Assembly: GCF_014204915.1 (NCBI RefSeq)
Contig: NZ_JACHMH010000001.1
Coordinates: 8,519,501 to 8,583,500 of the forward strand
Source: Crossiella cryophila
GTDB lineage: Bacteria > Actinomycetota > Actinomycetes > Mycobacteriales > Pseudonocardiaceae
Length of the DNA stretch: 64,000 nt
Reading direction: 5' to 3'
Of the stretch, positions 1 through 8,742 are shown piece after piece (position 1 is the first letter of the stretch; each line of letters starts with the position of its first letter). Below the pieces are notes generated by a model. The model had not been told where the DNA came from. It searched no databases and worked only from the letters and a program-made list of their open reading frames with translations. The translations under genes and the position numbers were made by a program.

Positions 1-122
1 CACCAGATCGACGGGCCGCGGTCCGGGACGCCAAGGTGCGACAGCCAGGGCACCGCCAGGCAGACCGGCAGCACCGCTACCGCGACGCCGGTCAGCGGCA
101 GTCGTCGTTCCACGAACGGCAT
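1..122 (-). CDS. N-terminal fragment of a membrane or exported protein (runs off the window)
   Basis: An ATG at 122 reads leftward for 40 codons and leaves the window without a stop. The first residues are MPFVERRLPLTGVAVAVLPV, then a hydrophobic stretch ending around LAVPWLSHLG, which looks like a first membrane segment or an uncleaved signal. A GGGGAGG ribosome binding site lies 7 to 8 bases upstream, which supports this start strongly. The family cannot be named from 40 residues. Confidence 0.6.
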   Translation of the reverse strand, partial: MPFVERRLPLTGVAVAVLPVCLAVPWLSHLGVPDRGPSIW

Positions 123-365
123 TGGCGAACCTCCCCGGCACAAAAAATAGTCGCAGTCGGGACTTCGTGCGCGGCGAATAGTGATGACATCCACCGGAAA
201 TGAGACCTTGCTCATGAAGCATGACTTTCTCATGGTGGATTTGTTCGATTTTCCACGCTGCCATTTCACCGGGAACCCGGGCAGGCTGGGGAACCCTCGG
301 GGGGCGAGGACGGCTCCCGTGGGTCCATGCCCCGACCTCGGATCCGCGGGAGCCACTAGGCTCAG
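123..365. other. Intergenic region with a nested hairpin at 189-240
   Basis: This 243-base divergent gap is clearly AT-richer than its surroundings. It holds a nested inverted repeat: ATCCACC (189-195) plus ATGAGA (200-205) pair with TCTCAT (228-233) plus GGTGGAT (234-240), leaving a four-base bulge. The loop contains a second perfect hairpin, TCATG-AAG-CATGA (212-224). A T-rich stretch follows on the plus strand. It could be a regulatory leader or operator for either divergent gene. No credible coding region is seen here. Confidence 0.45.
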
Positions 366-1319
366 GTGGTGAGACGGAAAACTCCCGCCCCGTTGCCGCA
401 GCGCTTCGGGCTAGACCCGGCCCGGATGCGGCTGCCGGAGACCGGGAGCTGGCCCACTGTGCGCGCGCACCTGGCCGACCGGTTGCCGCTGGTCACCCCG
501 GCTGTGCTGGACGCGATGTTCACCGAGCGGCGGATCGCTGACCTGCGTGGTCCGCTCGAACTGGACGCGCCGTACGTGCCGGGCGCGGTGGTGTGGTTTC
601 ACCGGGAGTTGCCGATCGAGGTGCCGGTGCCGTTCCCGATCGGGGTCGTCCACCGCGACGATCACCTCCTCGTGGTGGACAAACCGCATTTCCTGGCCAC
701 GATTCCGCGTGGGAAACACATCCAGGAAACCGCGCTGGTGAAGTTGCGCCGTCAGTACGATCTGCCCGATTTGAGTGCCGCGCACCGATTGGACCGGGTC
801 ACCGCGGGACTGATGATGTTCGTGATCAATCGGGCCGATCGCGGGGCCTATCAAACGTTGTTCCGGGACCGGCTGGTGCACAAGGAATACGAGGCGGTGG
901 CGCCGGTGAATCCGGGGCTGGTGCTGCCGACCACGGTGCGCAGCCGGATCCTCAAGGAACGCGGCGTGATCACCGCGCAGGAGGTGGACGGGCCGCCGAA
1001 CGCCGAGACCGAGGTGGAACTCCTCGAACAGCGGGACGGGCTCGGGCGGTACCGGCTGCGGCCCAAGACCGGGCGCACCCACCAGCTCCGGCTGCACCTG
1101 ACCCGGCTGGGCATCCCGATCCTGGGCGACGACTTCTACCCCGTGCTCACCGAACGACCCCTGGACGACTTCACCCGGCCACTGCAGCTGCTGGCCAGGA
1201 CGCTGGGCTTCACCGACCCGATCACCGGACAGGAGCACCGGTTCAGCAGCAGGCTGACGCTGGCCGCGTGGACCGACTACCCGTCCTGGGCCAGCGATGC
1301 CAGCCGGCGGTCCAGGTAG
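366..1319 (+). CDS. RluA-family RNA pseudouridine synthase
   Basis: Predicted to isomerise uridine to pseudouridine in rRNA and/or tRNA. The 317-residue protein carries the RluA signature HRLDRVTAG around residue 140; the Asp in it is the family's catalytic nucleophile. The C-terminal [10 protein letters not shown] segment is also typical of the family. The N-terminal 90 residues ([13 protein letters not shown]...) resemble the short RNA-binding extension seen in many actinobacterial members. The start is one of two consecutive GTG codons at 366 and 369, with no strong ribosome binding site. The 3' end overlaps the convergent sigma-factor gene by 43 bases. The exact target uridine cannot be told from sequence. 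Confidence 0.9.
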   Translation: MVRRKTPAPLPQRFGLDPARMRLPETGSWPTVRAHLADRLPLVTPAVLDAMFTERRIADLRGPLELDAPYVPGAVVWFHRELPIEVPVPFPIGVVHRDDHLLVVDKPHFLATIPRGKHIQETALVKLRRQYDLPDLSAAHRLDRVTAGLMMFVINRADRGAYQTLFRDRLVHKEYEAVAPVNPGLVLPTTVRSRILKERGVITAQEVDGPPNAETEVELLEQRDGLGRYRLRPKTGRTHQLRLHLTRLGIPILGDDFYPVLTERPLDDFTRPLQLLARTLGFTDPITGQEHRFSSRLTLAAWTDYPSWASDASRRSR

Positions 1320-2524
1320 CGGCGTTCCGCCTCGGCGGTGACCAGCTTGAGCGCCGCCCGGTACGCCTGCGCCGCCTCGGCGTCGCGGCCAAGGCGGCGG
1401 AGCAGGTCGGCGCGGGTGGCCGGGAGCAGGTGATAGCCGTCCAGCTGACCTGACTCCTCCAGTGCGCGCACCAGTTCCAGCCCGGCGGCCGGGCCCTCGG
1501 CCATCGCGATGGCCACCGCCTGGTTGAGCCGCACCACCGGGGAGGGCATCCGGCCGGCCAGTTCGCCGTAGAGACCGGCGATCTGCGGCCAGTCGGTGTC
1601 CTCGGCCAGTTTGGCGTTGGCGTGGCAGGCCGCGATGGCCGCCTGGAGCTGGTAGACGCCGGGACGGCCCTGGCGCAGCGCCGATTCCAGCAGCGCGGTG
1701 CCCTCGGCGATCTCGTCCTGGTCCCAGCGGTTCCGGTCCTGGTGTTCCAGGGTGACCAGGTCGCCGTGTTCGTCCAGGCGGGCCGCGCGGCGGGCGTCCT
1801 GCAACAGCAACAGGGCGAGCAGGCCGTGCGTCTCGGGCTCGTCCGGCATCAGTCCACAAAGGACTCTGGCCAGCCGGATGGCCTCACCGCTGAGGCCGCC
1901 GCGCAGCAGGTCCTCGCCAGCGGTGGCCGAGTAGCCCTCGTTGAACAGCAGGTAGAGCACGCCGAGCACGGCGGTCGTCCGCTCCGGCAGCAGGTGCGCC
2001 GGCGGCACCCGGTACGGGATGCCGGCGTTGCGGATCTTGCGTTTGGCCCGCACCAGGCGTTGCGCCATGGTGGGTTCGGGCACCAGGAAGGCGCGCGCGA
2101 TCTCCGGGGTGGTCAGGCCGCACAGGGTGCGCAGGGTCAGCGCGACCCGGCCCTCCAGCGGGAGCGCGGGGTGGCAGCAGGTGAAGATCAGGCGGAGCTG
2201 GTCGTCGCGCACGCCGCTGTCGTCGTCGGACTCCGGTTCAGGGCCGGGGTCGGCTGGCGGGGTGGTGGCGAGTTCGCGGAGTTTGGCGTTGCCGACCGCC
2301 TCCCGGCGCAGCCGGTCCAGCGCCCGGTTGCGGCCGGCGGTGGTCAGCCAGGCGCCCGGCCGCCGGGGCACGCCGTCCCTCGGCCAGGTCTCCAGGGCCA
2401 GCGCGAAGGCCTCCTGGGCGCATTCCTCGGCCAGGTCCCAGTCGCCGGTGACCCGGATCAGGGTGGCCACCACCTGGCCCCATTCGGTGCGGAAGGCCTC
2501 GGCGACCGCCGACTGGACCGTCAT
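1277..2524 (-). CDS. ECF-type RNA polymerase sigma factor with C-terminal helical-repeat domain
   Basis: A 415-residue protein of the SigJ/COG4941 type: sigma-70 region 2 (roughly residues 5-80, [19 protein letters not shown]), region 4 (about 110-165, [28 protein letters not shown]), then a long helical C-terminal domain ([13 protein letters not shown]...). No anti-sigma gene is adjacent; in this family the C-terminal domain is thought to modulate activity. The start is the ATG at 2524, four bases after the MarR stop, so the two are probably co-transcribed. An upstream in-frame start at 2566 would run into marR and is less likely. Relatives often sit next to a YCII/DGPF protein; here a YCII gene lies about 10 kb away. 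Confidence 0.88.
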   Translation of the reverse strand: MTVQSAVAEAFRTEWGQVVATLIRVTGDWDLAEECAQEAFALALETWPRDGVPRRPGAWLTTAGRNRALDRLRREAVGNAKLRELATTPPADPGPEPESDDDSGVRDDQLRLIFTCCHPALPLEGRVALTLRTLCGLTTPEIARAFLVPEPTMAQRLVRAKRKIRNAGIPYRVPPAHLLPERTTAVLGVLYLLFNEGYSATAGEDLLRGGLSGEAIRLARVLCGLMPDEPETHGLLALLLLQDARRAARLDEHGDLVTLEHQDRNRWDQDEIAEGTALLESALRQGRPGVYQLQAAIAACHANAKLAEDTDWPQIAGLYGELAGRMPSPVVRLNQAVAIAMAEGPAAGLELVRALEESGQLDGYHLLPATRADLLRRLGRDAEAAQAYRAALKLVTAEAERRYLDRRLASLAQDG

Positions 2525-2528
2525 GGCC

Positions 2529-3059
2529 TCACGGTAGCCCGGGGGGCCGACAGCCACCTTCGGCACGCAGGTCGCCGAGCAGGGTGCGCATCATGACGTC
2601 GAGCTGTCCGCGTTGTTCGGGGCAGATGTTCGCGGTGAGCCGGTGCAGGTTGGCGATGTGCGCGGAGAACGCCTCGTCGATGACCTCGCGGCCGCACGGG
2701 GTGAGCGCGATGAGGAAGCTGCGCCGGTCCGCCGGGTCCAGGCGCCGCTCCACGTACCCGGCGGCCTCCAGGCGGTCCACCCGGTTGGTCATGCCCGCAC
2801 GGGAGAGCATCAGCAGCCCGGCCAGTTCGGAGGGGGTCAGCGTGAACGGCGGTCCGGAGCGGCGCAGCGAGGTGAGCACATCGAACTCGCCGCGGCGCAG
2901 CCCGTGTTCCACGAACACCCGCTCCACCGCGGCCGACATCAACTGGGTGACCTGCAACATCCGGATGAACGGACCCAGCGAGGACACCTCGAGGTCCGGC
3001 CGCTCCTGCCGCCAGGCCGCCAGGATCCCGTCCGCGTCGGCCAGCCCGTCGATACCCAT
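2529..3059 (-). CDS. MarR-family transcriptional regulator
   Basis: A 176-residue winged-helix regulator. The core [50 protein letters not shown] is a classic MarR DNA-binding segment, followed by the wing ([13 protein letters not shown]) and a C-terminal dimerisation helix. No ribosome binding site precedes the ATG at 3059, but a TAGAGT -10-like hexamer sits six bases upstream, suggesting a leaderless transcript. It is divergent from a small cupin gene and immediately upstream of the sigma factor. It probably controls the divergent promoter and itself; the ligand is unknown. Confidence 0.88.
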   Translation of the reverse strand: MGIDGLADADGILAAWRQERPDLEVSSLGPFIRMLQVTQLMSAAVERVFVEHGLRRGEFDVLTSLRRSGPPFTLTPSELAGLLMLSRAGMTNRVDRLEAAGYVERRLDPADRRSFLIALTPCGREVIDEAFSAHIANLHRLTANICPEQRGQLDVMMRTLLGDLRAEGGCRPPGLP

Positions 3060-3134
3060 AAGGGCACTCTAGTTTGCCGCGAGATAGTTAGCCTCCGTAC
3101 TATTACGTTGTAGAACTACTGCGGAGGGGGCTCC
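3060..3134. promoter_or_regulatory. Divergent marR/cupin promoter with possible MarR operator
   Basis: This 75-base gap contains two short inverted repeats, ATAGT(3084-3088)...ACTAT(3099-3103) and GTAG-AA-CTAC (3110-3119). They are AT-rich islands in GC-rich DNA and are reasonable MarR operator candidates. A strong GGAGGGGG ribosome binding site (about 3123-3130) serves the cupin gene. Operator function is inferred from position only. Confidence 0.4.
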
Positions 3135-3419
3135 ATGACCGTGCTCAACGCGACCATCCCGAACGCGACCGCGCCGAACTCGACCGTGCTCAACGCGGTG
3201 CGCACCACCCTGCCGCCGGATTCCGAGTGGCAGCCGTCGCATCCCGCCGAGGTGCCGCTGCTGATCTTCGTGGTCTACGGCGCGCTGGACGTGGCCGTGG
3301 ACGACCGGATGGAGTACCTGGCCACCGGCGATCAGCTCTACCTCCCGGCCGGCGCGCGGCACAGCTGGCGGACCCCGGTGGACAGCGGCGTGGAGATGGT
3401 CGTGATCACCGCGAGCTGA
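3135..3419 (+). CDS. Small cupin-fold protein
   Basis: A 94-residue single-domain cupin. The visible pattern is PLLIFVVYGALDVAVDDRMEYLATGDQLYLPAGARHSWRTP, i.e. the second half of a cupin with the G(D)xxxxPAGxxHxW motif. The first motif's metal-ligand histidines are not evident, so metal binding is doubtful. A strong ribosome binding site sets the ATG at 3135. The first 20 residues are an odd near-repeat (TVLNATIPNAT...NSTVLNAV). It is divergent from marR, which may regulate it. Substrate or ligand unknown. Confidence 0.75.
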   Translation: MTVLNATIPNATAPNSTVLNAVRTTLPPDSEWQPSHPAEVPLLIFVVYGALDVAVDDRMEYLATGDQLYLPAGARHSWRTPVDSGVEMVVITAS

Positions 3420-3459
3420 ACCTTGACCTCCAGCGCACTGGAGGTAAGAGACTGCGGGC

Positions 3460-4287
3460 ATGACAACGCCGACCCAGCCGACCACCAACGACGAGTGGAC
3501 CGTTGACGCCGTCGACGTGCGCGCCTACCTGGACCGGATCGCCCACCCGCCGGTGCCCGCGCCGACCGTCGAGGCGCTGCGCACCCTGCACGCCGCGCAC
3601 AGCTCCGCGATCCCGTTCGAGAACATCGACGTGCTGCTGCACCAGCACCCCGGCGTGGACCTGAAGCTCATCGCGGACAAGCTGATCAACCGAAGGCGCG
3701 GCGGCTACTGCTACGAGCACGGGCTGCTCTTCGCCGCGGTGGCCACCCAGCTCGGTTATCCGGTCCGGCGGCTGCTGTCCCGGATCGACCCGTACAAGCC
3801 CAGCTTCCGCACCCACATGACCCTGGTGATCACCGCCGAGGGCCGGGACTTCCTGGTGGACATCGGTTTCGGCGCCGGCATGTTCGCGCCGATGCCCCTG
3901 GTCGACGGGCTGGTCACCGAGCAGGCCGGGTGGCCGCACCGGCTGGTGTGGGACGCCCCGAACTGGGTGCTGCAGAAGCTGGAGGACGGGAACTGGCGGT
4001 CCCTGCACGGCTTCGACGAGCAGGTGCAGCACCCGGTGGACTACGCGGTCGCGCACCACTTCGTCTCCACCCACCCGCGTTCCCCGTTCGCCCAGCAGCT
4101 GGTGGTGATGCGCCTGGCACCGGGCGTGAGCCGCCGCCTGGTCGGCGGAGAGCTGATCGTGGAACGCGCCGACGGCCCGACCGAGACCAGGCCGGTCACC
4201 CCGGCCGAGGCCGTCGAGCTGCTGCCGGAGTTCGGGGTGGAGCTGACCGGGGCCGAACGTCAGGCGTTGCTCTCCAGGATCAGCTGA
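3460..4287 (+). CDS. nat: Arylamine N-acetyltransferase
   Basis: Transfers acetyl from acetyl-CoA to arylamines or hydrazines in the cytoplasm. The 275-residue length is normal for the family. The catalytic triad is visible: Cys in RRGGYCYEHG (about residue 84), His in SFRTHMTLV (about 125) and Asp in DFLVDIGFG (about 140). FENIDVLL near residue 50 is another family motif. The gene starts at ATG 3460, 40 bases after the cupin stop. Its 3' end overlaps the convergent membrane-protein gene by 28 bases. In some actinomycetes NAT-like proteins close ansamycin macrolactams, but no such cluster is nearby, so a housekeeping or detoxifying role is more likely. Confidence 0.93.
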   Translation: MTTPTQPTTNDEWTVDAVDVRAYLDRIAHPPVPAPTVEALRTLHAAHSSAIPFENIDVLLHQHPGVDLKLIADKLINRRRGGYCYEHGLLFAAVATQLGYPVRRLLSRIDPYKPSFRTHMTLVITAEGRDFLVDIGFGAGMFAPMPLVDGLVTEQAGWPHRLVWDAPNWVLQKLEDGNWRSLHGFDEQVQHPVDYAVAHHFVSTHPRSPFAQQLVVMRLAPGVSRRLVGGELIVERADGPTETRPVTPAEAVELLPEFGVELTGAERQALLSRIS

Positions 4288-4907
4288 AACAGGGGCGCGG
4301 CCGGGGCGCCGAGCGCGGTGACCGCGGCGGTGACCCCCAGCGCGTACCACCGGTCCTGCAGGGTGCGCGGCAGCAGTAACGCGGCCAGCACCCCGCAGCC
4401 GAGCATGGTGCCTCCGGCGATCTCCTGGGTGTTGCCGGGCTGGTCGGGGGCGAGCACGAACAGCCGGTACAGGCCCTCCCACAGCAGCACCCCGCCGATC
4501 ACCCCGATGCCCAGGAAGGACCAGGGGCGCACGCAGTAGCGGCGGCAGGCCCCGGCGTAGCCGAACACCGAGCCCGCCATCACCGCCGCGCCGAGCCAGA
4601 TCCCGGCCTCCCCCAGGGTGGCCCAGCCGAAGTGGCCCGGCAGGATCTCCGCGCCGACGTACCAGACGGTCAGGCCGATCCACAGCGTGGTGACGCCGTA
4701 GAGCGGGGAGCGCCACAGGCTCCAGCTGGTGAGCGTGCCGACCAGGTAGGCGGTGGCCGCCCAGGTGGCGGTGGAGTTGGCCAGCCAGGTCAGGCCGGTG
4801 GCCTGCAACAGGAACGTCACCCCGCCGAGCAGCAGCCCGGCGAGGGTGACGATCAGCCAGTCGCGGCCGGTCCGGGTGTCGCCCTGGACCTGCGCCGGGG
4901 GGAGCAT
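4260..4907 (-). CDS. Integral membrane protein of unknown function
   Basis: A 215-residue protein with about six hydrophobic segments, e.g. DWLIVTLAGLLLGGVTFLL, LWIGLTVWYVGAEILPG and FLGIGVIGGVLLWEGLYRLF. I do not recognise the family. Its ATG (4907) lies eight bases after the parC stop, so it is probably the last gene of the parE-parC transcript. The 3' end overlaps nat convergently. No catalytic motif is seen. Confidence 0.7.
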   Translation of the reverse strand: MLPPAQVQGDTRTGRDWLIVTLAGLLLGGVTFLLQATGLTWLANSTATWAATAYLVGTLTSWSLWRSPLYGVTTLWIGLTVWYVGAEILPGHFGWATLGEAGIWLGAAVMAGSVFGYAGACRRYCVRPWSFLGIGVIGGVLLWEGLYRLFVLAPDQPGNTQEIAGGTMLGCGVLAALLLPRTLQDRWYALGVTAAVTALGAPAAPLFQLILESNA

Positions 4908-4915
4908 CGCGGGCC

Positions 4916-7900
4916 TCAGTCGCGTTCGATGAGGTGTCCCACCACATCCGGACCGGGGTGGGCGTGGCCGGAGCCGTCCCGCCGGGGGTCCACCTCCGGC
5001 AGCTCCACCGGCGACCCGCTGCCGTTGGCGCCTGCCGGACGCGGCCCGATCCAGGCCATGTGCAGGTGCGTCTCGCCCTTGAGGAAGCGTTGCGAGCGGA
5101 CCCCGCCGGTGGCCCGGCCCTTGGGCGGGTACTCGGCGAACGGGGTGACCTTGACGCTCTGCCCGGTGGAGGTGACCACCATCGGCTCACCGTGCTCGTC
5201 GTCGTCGGTGCGGATGGCGCCGAAGAAGACCACCTTGGCGTCCTTGCCCAGGTTGACCCCTGCCATGCCGCCGCCCTTGAGGCCCTGCGGCCGGACCAGG
5301 TTGGCCGGGTAGCGCAGCAGCGAGGAGTCGCTGGTGACGAAGGCGAGGGTCTCGCTGCCGTCCACGAGCCAGGTCAGTCCGGCGATCTCGTCGCCGTCCT
5401 TGAGCGAGATGACCTCGAACTCATCGGAGCGGACCGGCCATTCCGGCGAGCACACCTTGACCACGCCCTGCCGGGTGCCGATGGCCAGGCCAGGCGAGTC
5501 CCCGGCCTGTTCGCCGAGCGGGGCGATGCCGACGACCTTCTCCCCCTTCTCCAGGGGCACGAGTTCGCTGGCGGCCATGCCGCCGGAGAGGGAGACGGTG
5601 CCGGACTGCTCGGGCAGCACCGGCAACGGCAGCACGTCGGTCTTGAACGCGCGACCGAGGGTGGTGATCAGCAGGACCTGGCCGCGGGCGGTGGAGTGCA
5701 CCACCGCGGCGACCGCGTCGTGCTTGGTGCGCCCGTTGCGCCGCCGGGCCTCGGAGGACTCCTCGGATTCGGCGGCGGTGCGGGCGACCAGGCCGGTGGC
5801 CGAGAGGATCACCTGGCACGGGTCGTCGGCCACTTCCAGGGGCCCGGCGGGCTTGGAGGCGGCCAGGACCTCCTTGAGATCGCCGTCGATCAGGGCGGTG
5901 CGGCGCTCGAAGCCGAGGTCCTTGGAGACCTTGGCGAGTTCGGTGGAGACGACCTTCTTCAGCACCGACTCGTCGTCGAGGATCTTGGACAGTTCGGCGA
6001 TCTCGGCTTCCAGCTTCTCCTGCTCGGCCTCGAGTTCGATCTTGTCGAACTTGGTGAGGCGGCGCAGCGGCGTGTCCAGGATGTAGGCGGCCTGGATCTC
6101 CGAGAGCTTGAACTGCTTCATCAGGCCGTCCTTGGCGGCCTGGGCGTTGTCGCTGTTGCGGATCAGCTTGATGACCTTGTCGATGTCCAGCAGCGCCCGC
6201 AGCAGGCCCTCGACCAGGTGCAACCGTTCCTGCCGTTTGCGGCGGCGGTGCGAGGTGCGCCGGGTGACGACCTCGTACCGGTGCGCCAGGAAGACCTCGA
6301 GGAGTTCCTTGAGCCCGAGGGTCTGCGGCTGGCCGTCGACCAGGACCAGGTTGTTGATGCCGAAGGACTGTTCCAGCGGGGTGAGCCGGTAGAGGTCGGC
6401 GAGCAGCGCCTGCGGGTTGACGCCGACCTTGCACTCGATGACCAGGCGGGTGCCGTTCTCCCGGTCGGTGAGGTCCTTGACGTCGGCGATGCCGGTGAGC
6501 CGCTTGGACTTGTTCACCTCGTCGGTGATCTTCTCGATGATCTTCTCCGGCCCGACGCCGTAGGGCAGTTCGGTGACCGTGATGGCCTGCCGCCCGCGAC
6601 TGCCCTCCAGCGGACCGGTCTCGACCTTGGCCCGCATCCGGACCACGCCGCGGCCGGTCTCATAGGCCTTGCGGACCTCGTCGAGGCCGAGCAGCATGCC
6701 GCCGGTTGGCAGGTCGGGGCCGGGCACGAACTCCATCAGCCGGTCCAGGGTGGCGTCCGGGTGGTTGATCAGCCAGCGCGCGGCGGCCACGACCTCGCCG
6801 AGGTTGTGCGGGATCATGTTGGTGGCCATGCCGACGGCGATGCCGGAGGTGCCGTTGACCAGCAGGTTGGGGAAGGCGGCCGGCAGCACGGTGGGTTCCA
6901 GGAGGGAACCGTCGTAGTTCGGGCGGAAGTCGACAGTGTCCTCGTGCAGCTCGCTGACCAGCAGCATCGCCTCCGGGGACATGCGAGCTTCGGTGTACCG
7001 CGAGGCGGCCGGTCCATCGTCCGGGGACCCGAAGTTGCCGTGCCCGTCGACGAGCGGGGCGTTCAGGGAGAAGTCCTGGGCCATCCGCACCATCGCGTCG
7101 TAGATCGCGACGTCGCCGTGCGGGTGGTACTTGCCCATGCAGTTGTGCGTGACGAAGCCTTCGACGACGAAGGCGTGTTCCTCGGTGCCGACCTGGATGT
7201 CGTAGGTGGTGTCGGAGTCGACCGGTTCCACCGATTCCACGGTCAGGAAGGAGAACCCGGACAGTGCCGCCAGCCGGTCCGCCAGCGGGGAGCCGATCCG
7301 GCGCAGCTTGTCGATCCAGCCGTCGGTTTCCGCGCGCCACAACGGGAATGAGCGCTCGGCGAGCGGGTTGCCGTGCCGGTCCTTGCCGTAGCGCACCTTG
7401 GCGCCGGAGACCGCGGACAGCGAGGCCCGGAACGCCACACCGTCGGTGTCCCGGAACCAGCCGCCGCCCTGGTGGGCCGCGGTGAACTCGGCGATCACGG
7501 GCCCGCAGGGCAGCCGGTCGTTGCCCTGCTTGCCGCCGTAGGCGTAGTCCAGCCCGGCCAGCTGCCGGAGCCCGTCCTGCTTGTAACCGATCGTGGACCA
7601 GGGCAGCAGCGCCTTGGCGAGCTGGGCCGCGTCCTGCCCGGCGAGGGACAGGCCGTGCAACGTCTTGTGCCCGGTCTTGCTCGCCCGCGACCACCAGTGC
7701 CCGTGCATGCCGAGGTCGGCCAGCATCGAGTACATCTGCCGCAGCAGCTGCTCGCTGGTGCTGACCAGCACGATCTCCCGGTTCCGCTTGCGCACGTAGC
7801 CGTCGCCGTCGAAGAAGCCGGCCAGGAACGGCAGCCAGGCGGAGCGGTCGCCGAGCACGCTCGCTGGCACGAACTTGTGATCGCTGAGCGGGGTTCCGGC

Positions 7901-8710
7901 CTCCAGCAGGCCGGTGTGCCGGGCGAAGGTCAGCACGTGCTGGTCGCGGTGCTTCGGGTTCCTGGCCTCGCGCTTGCCACGGGAGACGGTGAGCCCGTTC
8001 ATGATGGCCCAGCCGTGCAGGGTGTCGATCGGCTCGGTGTCGCACATGTGGATGCGGACCCGGCCGTCGGCGGCCCTGGCCCGGTCCACGGCGAAGCCTT
8101 CGGCGACCACAAGGCCCAGGACGTACGGGTACACGTCGTGGCCACCGGGCAGGGTGGCGCGCCGGGCCCGGCCGTAGCCGATGGTCTGCTGCCCGGCGAG
8201 GTCCCTGGCCTCGGTCCAGCCGATGGCGTAGTCCGCGCCGACGGTGCGGAACCGCTGGCCGGGGGTCACCAGCATGGTGTGGCCGTTGGACCACCGCACG
8301 CGGACCAGTTCGGACCGCGGGTTCTCATAGACCGCGGTGACCGGGACCGCCTGCCCGTGGCCGTCGAGCACCTGCTCGCCGACCTCGATGTCCTCGATGG
8401 GGCGCAGTCCACCCGGGGTGGACACCAGCGCGCCCCGGACGAAGCAGTCGCCGACCACGCGCGAGGACTTCACATACGCGTGCGTGGGCCGGTACCCCTG
8501 CTCGTTCATCGAGAACAGGATCCGCCGGTGCACCGGCTTGAGTCCGTCCCTGGCATCGGGCAGGGCGCGGGCGTGGATGACCGAGTAGGCGTATTCGAGG
8601 TAGGAGTCCTCGATCTCGGTCTTGAGGGAGTTGTCGAAGACCTGGGCGCCCGCCCGGTCGAAGGCGGCCGGGTCGACCTTGGTGGTGCTGCTGCCCTTGC
8701 GGCGTGCCAT
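4916..8710 (-). CDS. parC: DNA topoisomerase IV subunit A, intein-containing precursor
   Basis: Breakage-reunion subunit of topoisomerase IV, which decatenates replicated chromosomes with ParE. The 1264-residue precursor contains a 435-residue intein (residues 89-523); the spliced protein would be 829 residues, normal for actinobacterial ParC. The extein begins with a typical N-terminus ([30 protein letters not shown]). After the intein come MGKYHPHGD and the active-site Tyr in [10 protein letters not shown] (precursor residue 572, spliced residue 137). The C-terminal part has beta-pinwheel-like repeats ending in [16 protein letters not shown] see no QRRGGKG GyrA box, so ParC is favoured over GyrA, as is adjacency to parE. 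The start is ATG 8710, with an AGAGGAG site ten bases upstream. The reading frame stays open as far as 9880 upstream, but that part overlaps parE and is not real. Confidence 0.95.
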   Translation of the reverse strand: MARRKGSSTTKVDPAAFDRAGAQVFDNSLKTEIEDSYLEYAYSVIHARALPDARDGLKPVHRRILFSMNEQGYRPTHAYVKSSRVVGDCFVRGALVSTPGGLRPIEDIEVGEQVLDGHGQAVPVTAVYENPRSELVRVRWSNGHTMLVTPGQRFRTVGADYAIGWTEARDLAGQQTIGYGRARRATLPGGHDVYPYVLGLVVAEGFAVDRARAADGRVRIHMCDTEPIDTLHGWAIMNGLTVSRGKREARNPKHRDQHVLTFARHTGLLEAGTPLSDHKFVPASVLGDRSAWLPFLAGFFDGDGYVRKRNREIVLVSTSEQLLRQMYSMLADLGMHGHWWSRASKTGHKTLHGLSLAGQDAAQLAKALLPWSTIGYKQDGLRQLAGLDYAYGGKQGNDRLPCGPVIAEFTAAHQGGGWFRDTDGVAFRASLSAVSGAKVRYGKDRHGNPLAERSFPLWRAETDGWIDKLRRIGSPLADRLAALSGFSFLTVESVEPVDSDTTYDIQVGTEEHAFVVEGFVTHNCMGKYHPHGDVAIYDAMVRMAQDFSLNAPLVDGHGNFGSPDDGPAASRYTEARMSPEAMLLVSELHEDTVDFRPNYDGSLLEPTVLPAAFPNLLVNGTSGIAVGMATNMIPHNLGEVVAAARWLINHPDATLDRLMEFVPGPDLPTGGMLLGLDEVRKAYETGRGVVRMRAKVETGPLEGSRGRQAITVTELPYGVGPEKIIEKITDEVNKSKRLTGIADVKDLTDRENGTRLVIECKVGVNPQALLADLYRLTPLEQSFGINNLVLVDGQPQTLGLKELLEVFLAHRYEVVTRRTSHRRRKRQERLHLVEGLLRALLDIDKVIKLIRNSDNAQAAKDGLMKQFKLSEIQAAYILDTPLRRLTKFDKIELEAEQEKLEAEIAELSKILDDESVLKKVVSTELAKVSKDLGFERRTALIDGDLKEVLAASKPAGPLEVADDPCQVILSATGLVARTAAESEESSEARRRNGRTKHDAVAAVVHSTARGQVLLITTLGRAFKTDVLPLPVLPEQSGTVSLSGGMAASELVPLEKGEKVVGIAPLGEQAGDSPGLAIGTRQGVVKVCSPEWPVRSDEFEVISLKDGDEIAGLTWLVDGSETLAFVTSDSSLLRYPANLVRPQGLKGGGMAGVNLGKDAKVVFFGAIRTDDDEHGEPMVVTSTGQSVKVTPFAEYPPKGRATGGVRSQRFLKGETHLHMAWIGPRPAGANGSGSPVELPEVDPRRDGSGHAHPGPDVVGHLIERD
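7142..8446 (-). other. Intein with LAGLIDADG homing endonuclease inside ParC
   Basis: A 435-residue protein-splicing element, bounded by Cys1 (codon 8446-8444, after RVVGD) and His434-Asn435, followed by extein Cys (before MGKYHPHGD). Block A is [20 protein letters not shown], block F is [17 protein letters not shown], and block G is VTHN|C. Two dodecapeptide endonuclease motifs are seen at intein residues about 109-118 ([10 protein letters not shown]) and 207-216 ([10 protein letters not shown]); both keep an acidic residue, so the nuclease may be active. In block B the usual TxxH reads TPGQ (61-64), replacing the conserved His by Gln. The insertion is upstream of the catalytic Tyr, in the conserved HPHGD region. 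Splicing is inferred from the intact ends and in-frame flanks. Confidence 0.93.
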
Positions 8711-8742
8711 AGCTGTCTGGCTCCTCTGAAGAAACGTGCGCC

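Noticed and set aside
4934-7351. Long open frames antisense to parC (and similar ones opposite parE, the TPR gene, the S9 peptidase and the hydrolase-ABC gene)
   Set aside because: Typical mirror frames of high-GC genes: Arg/Gly/Ala/Pro-rich, without domains, and opposite genes with clear conserved motifs.
4916-8710. Assignment as GyrA instead of ParC
   Set aside because: No GyrA box is seen in the C-terminal region, and the gene is paired with parE; still, only a phylogeny would make this certain.
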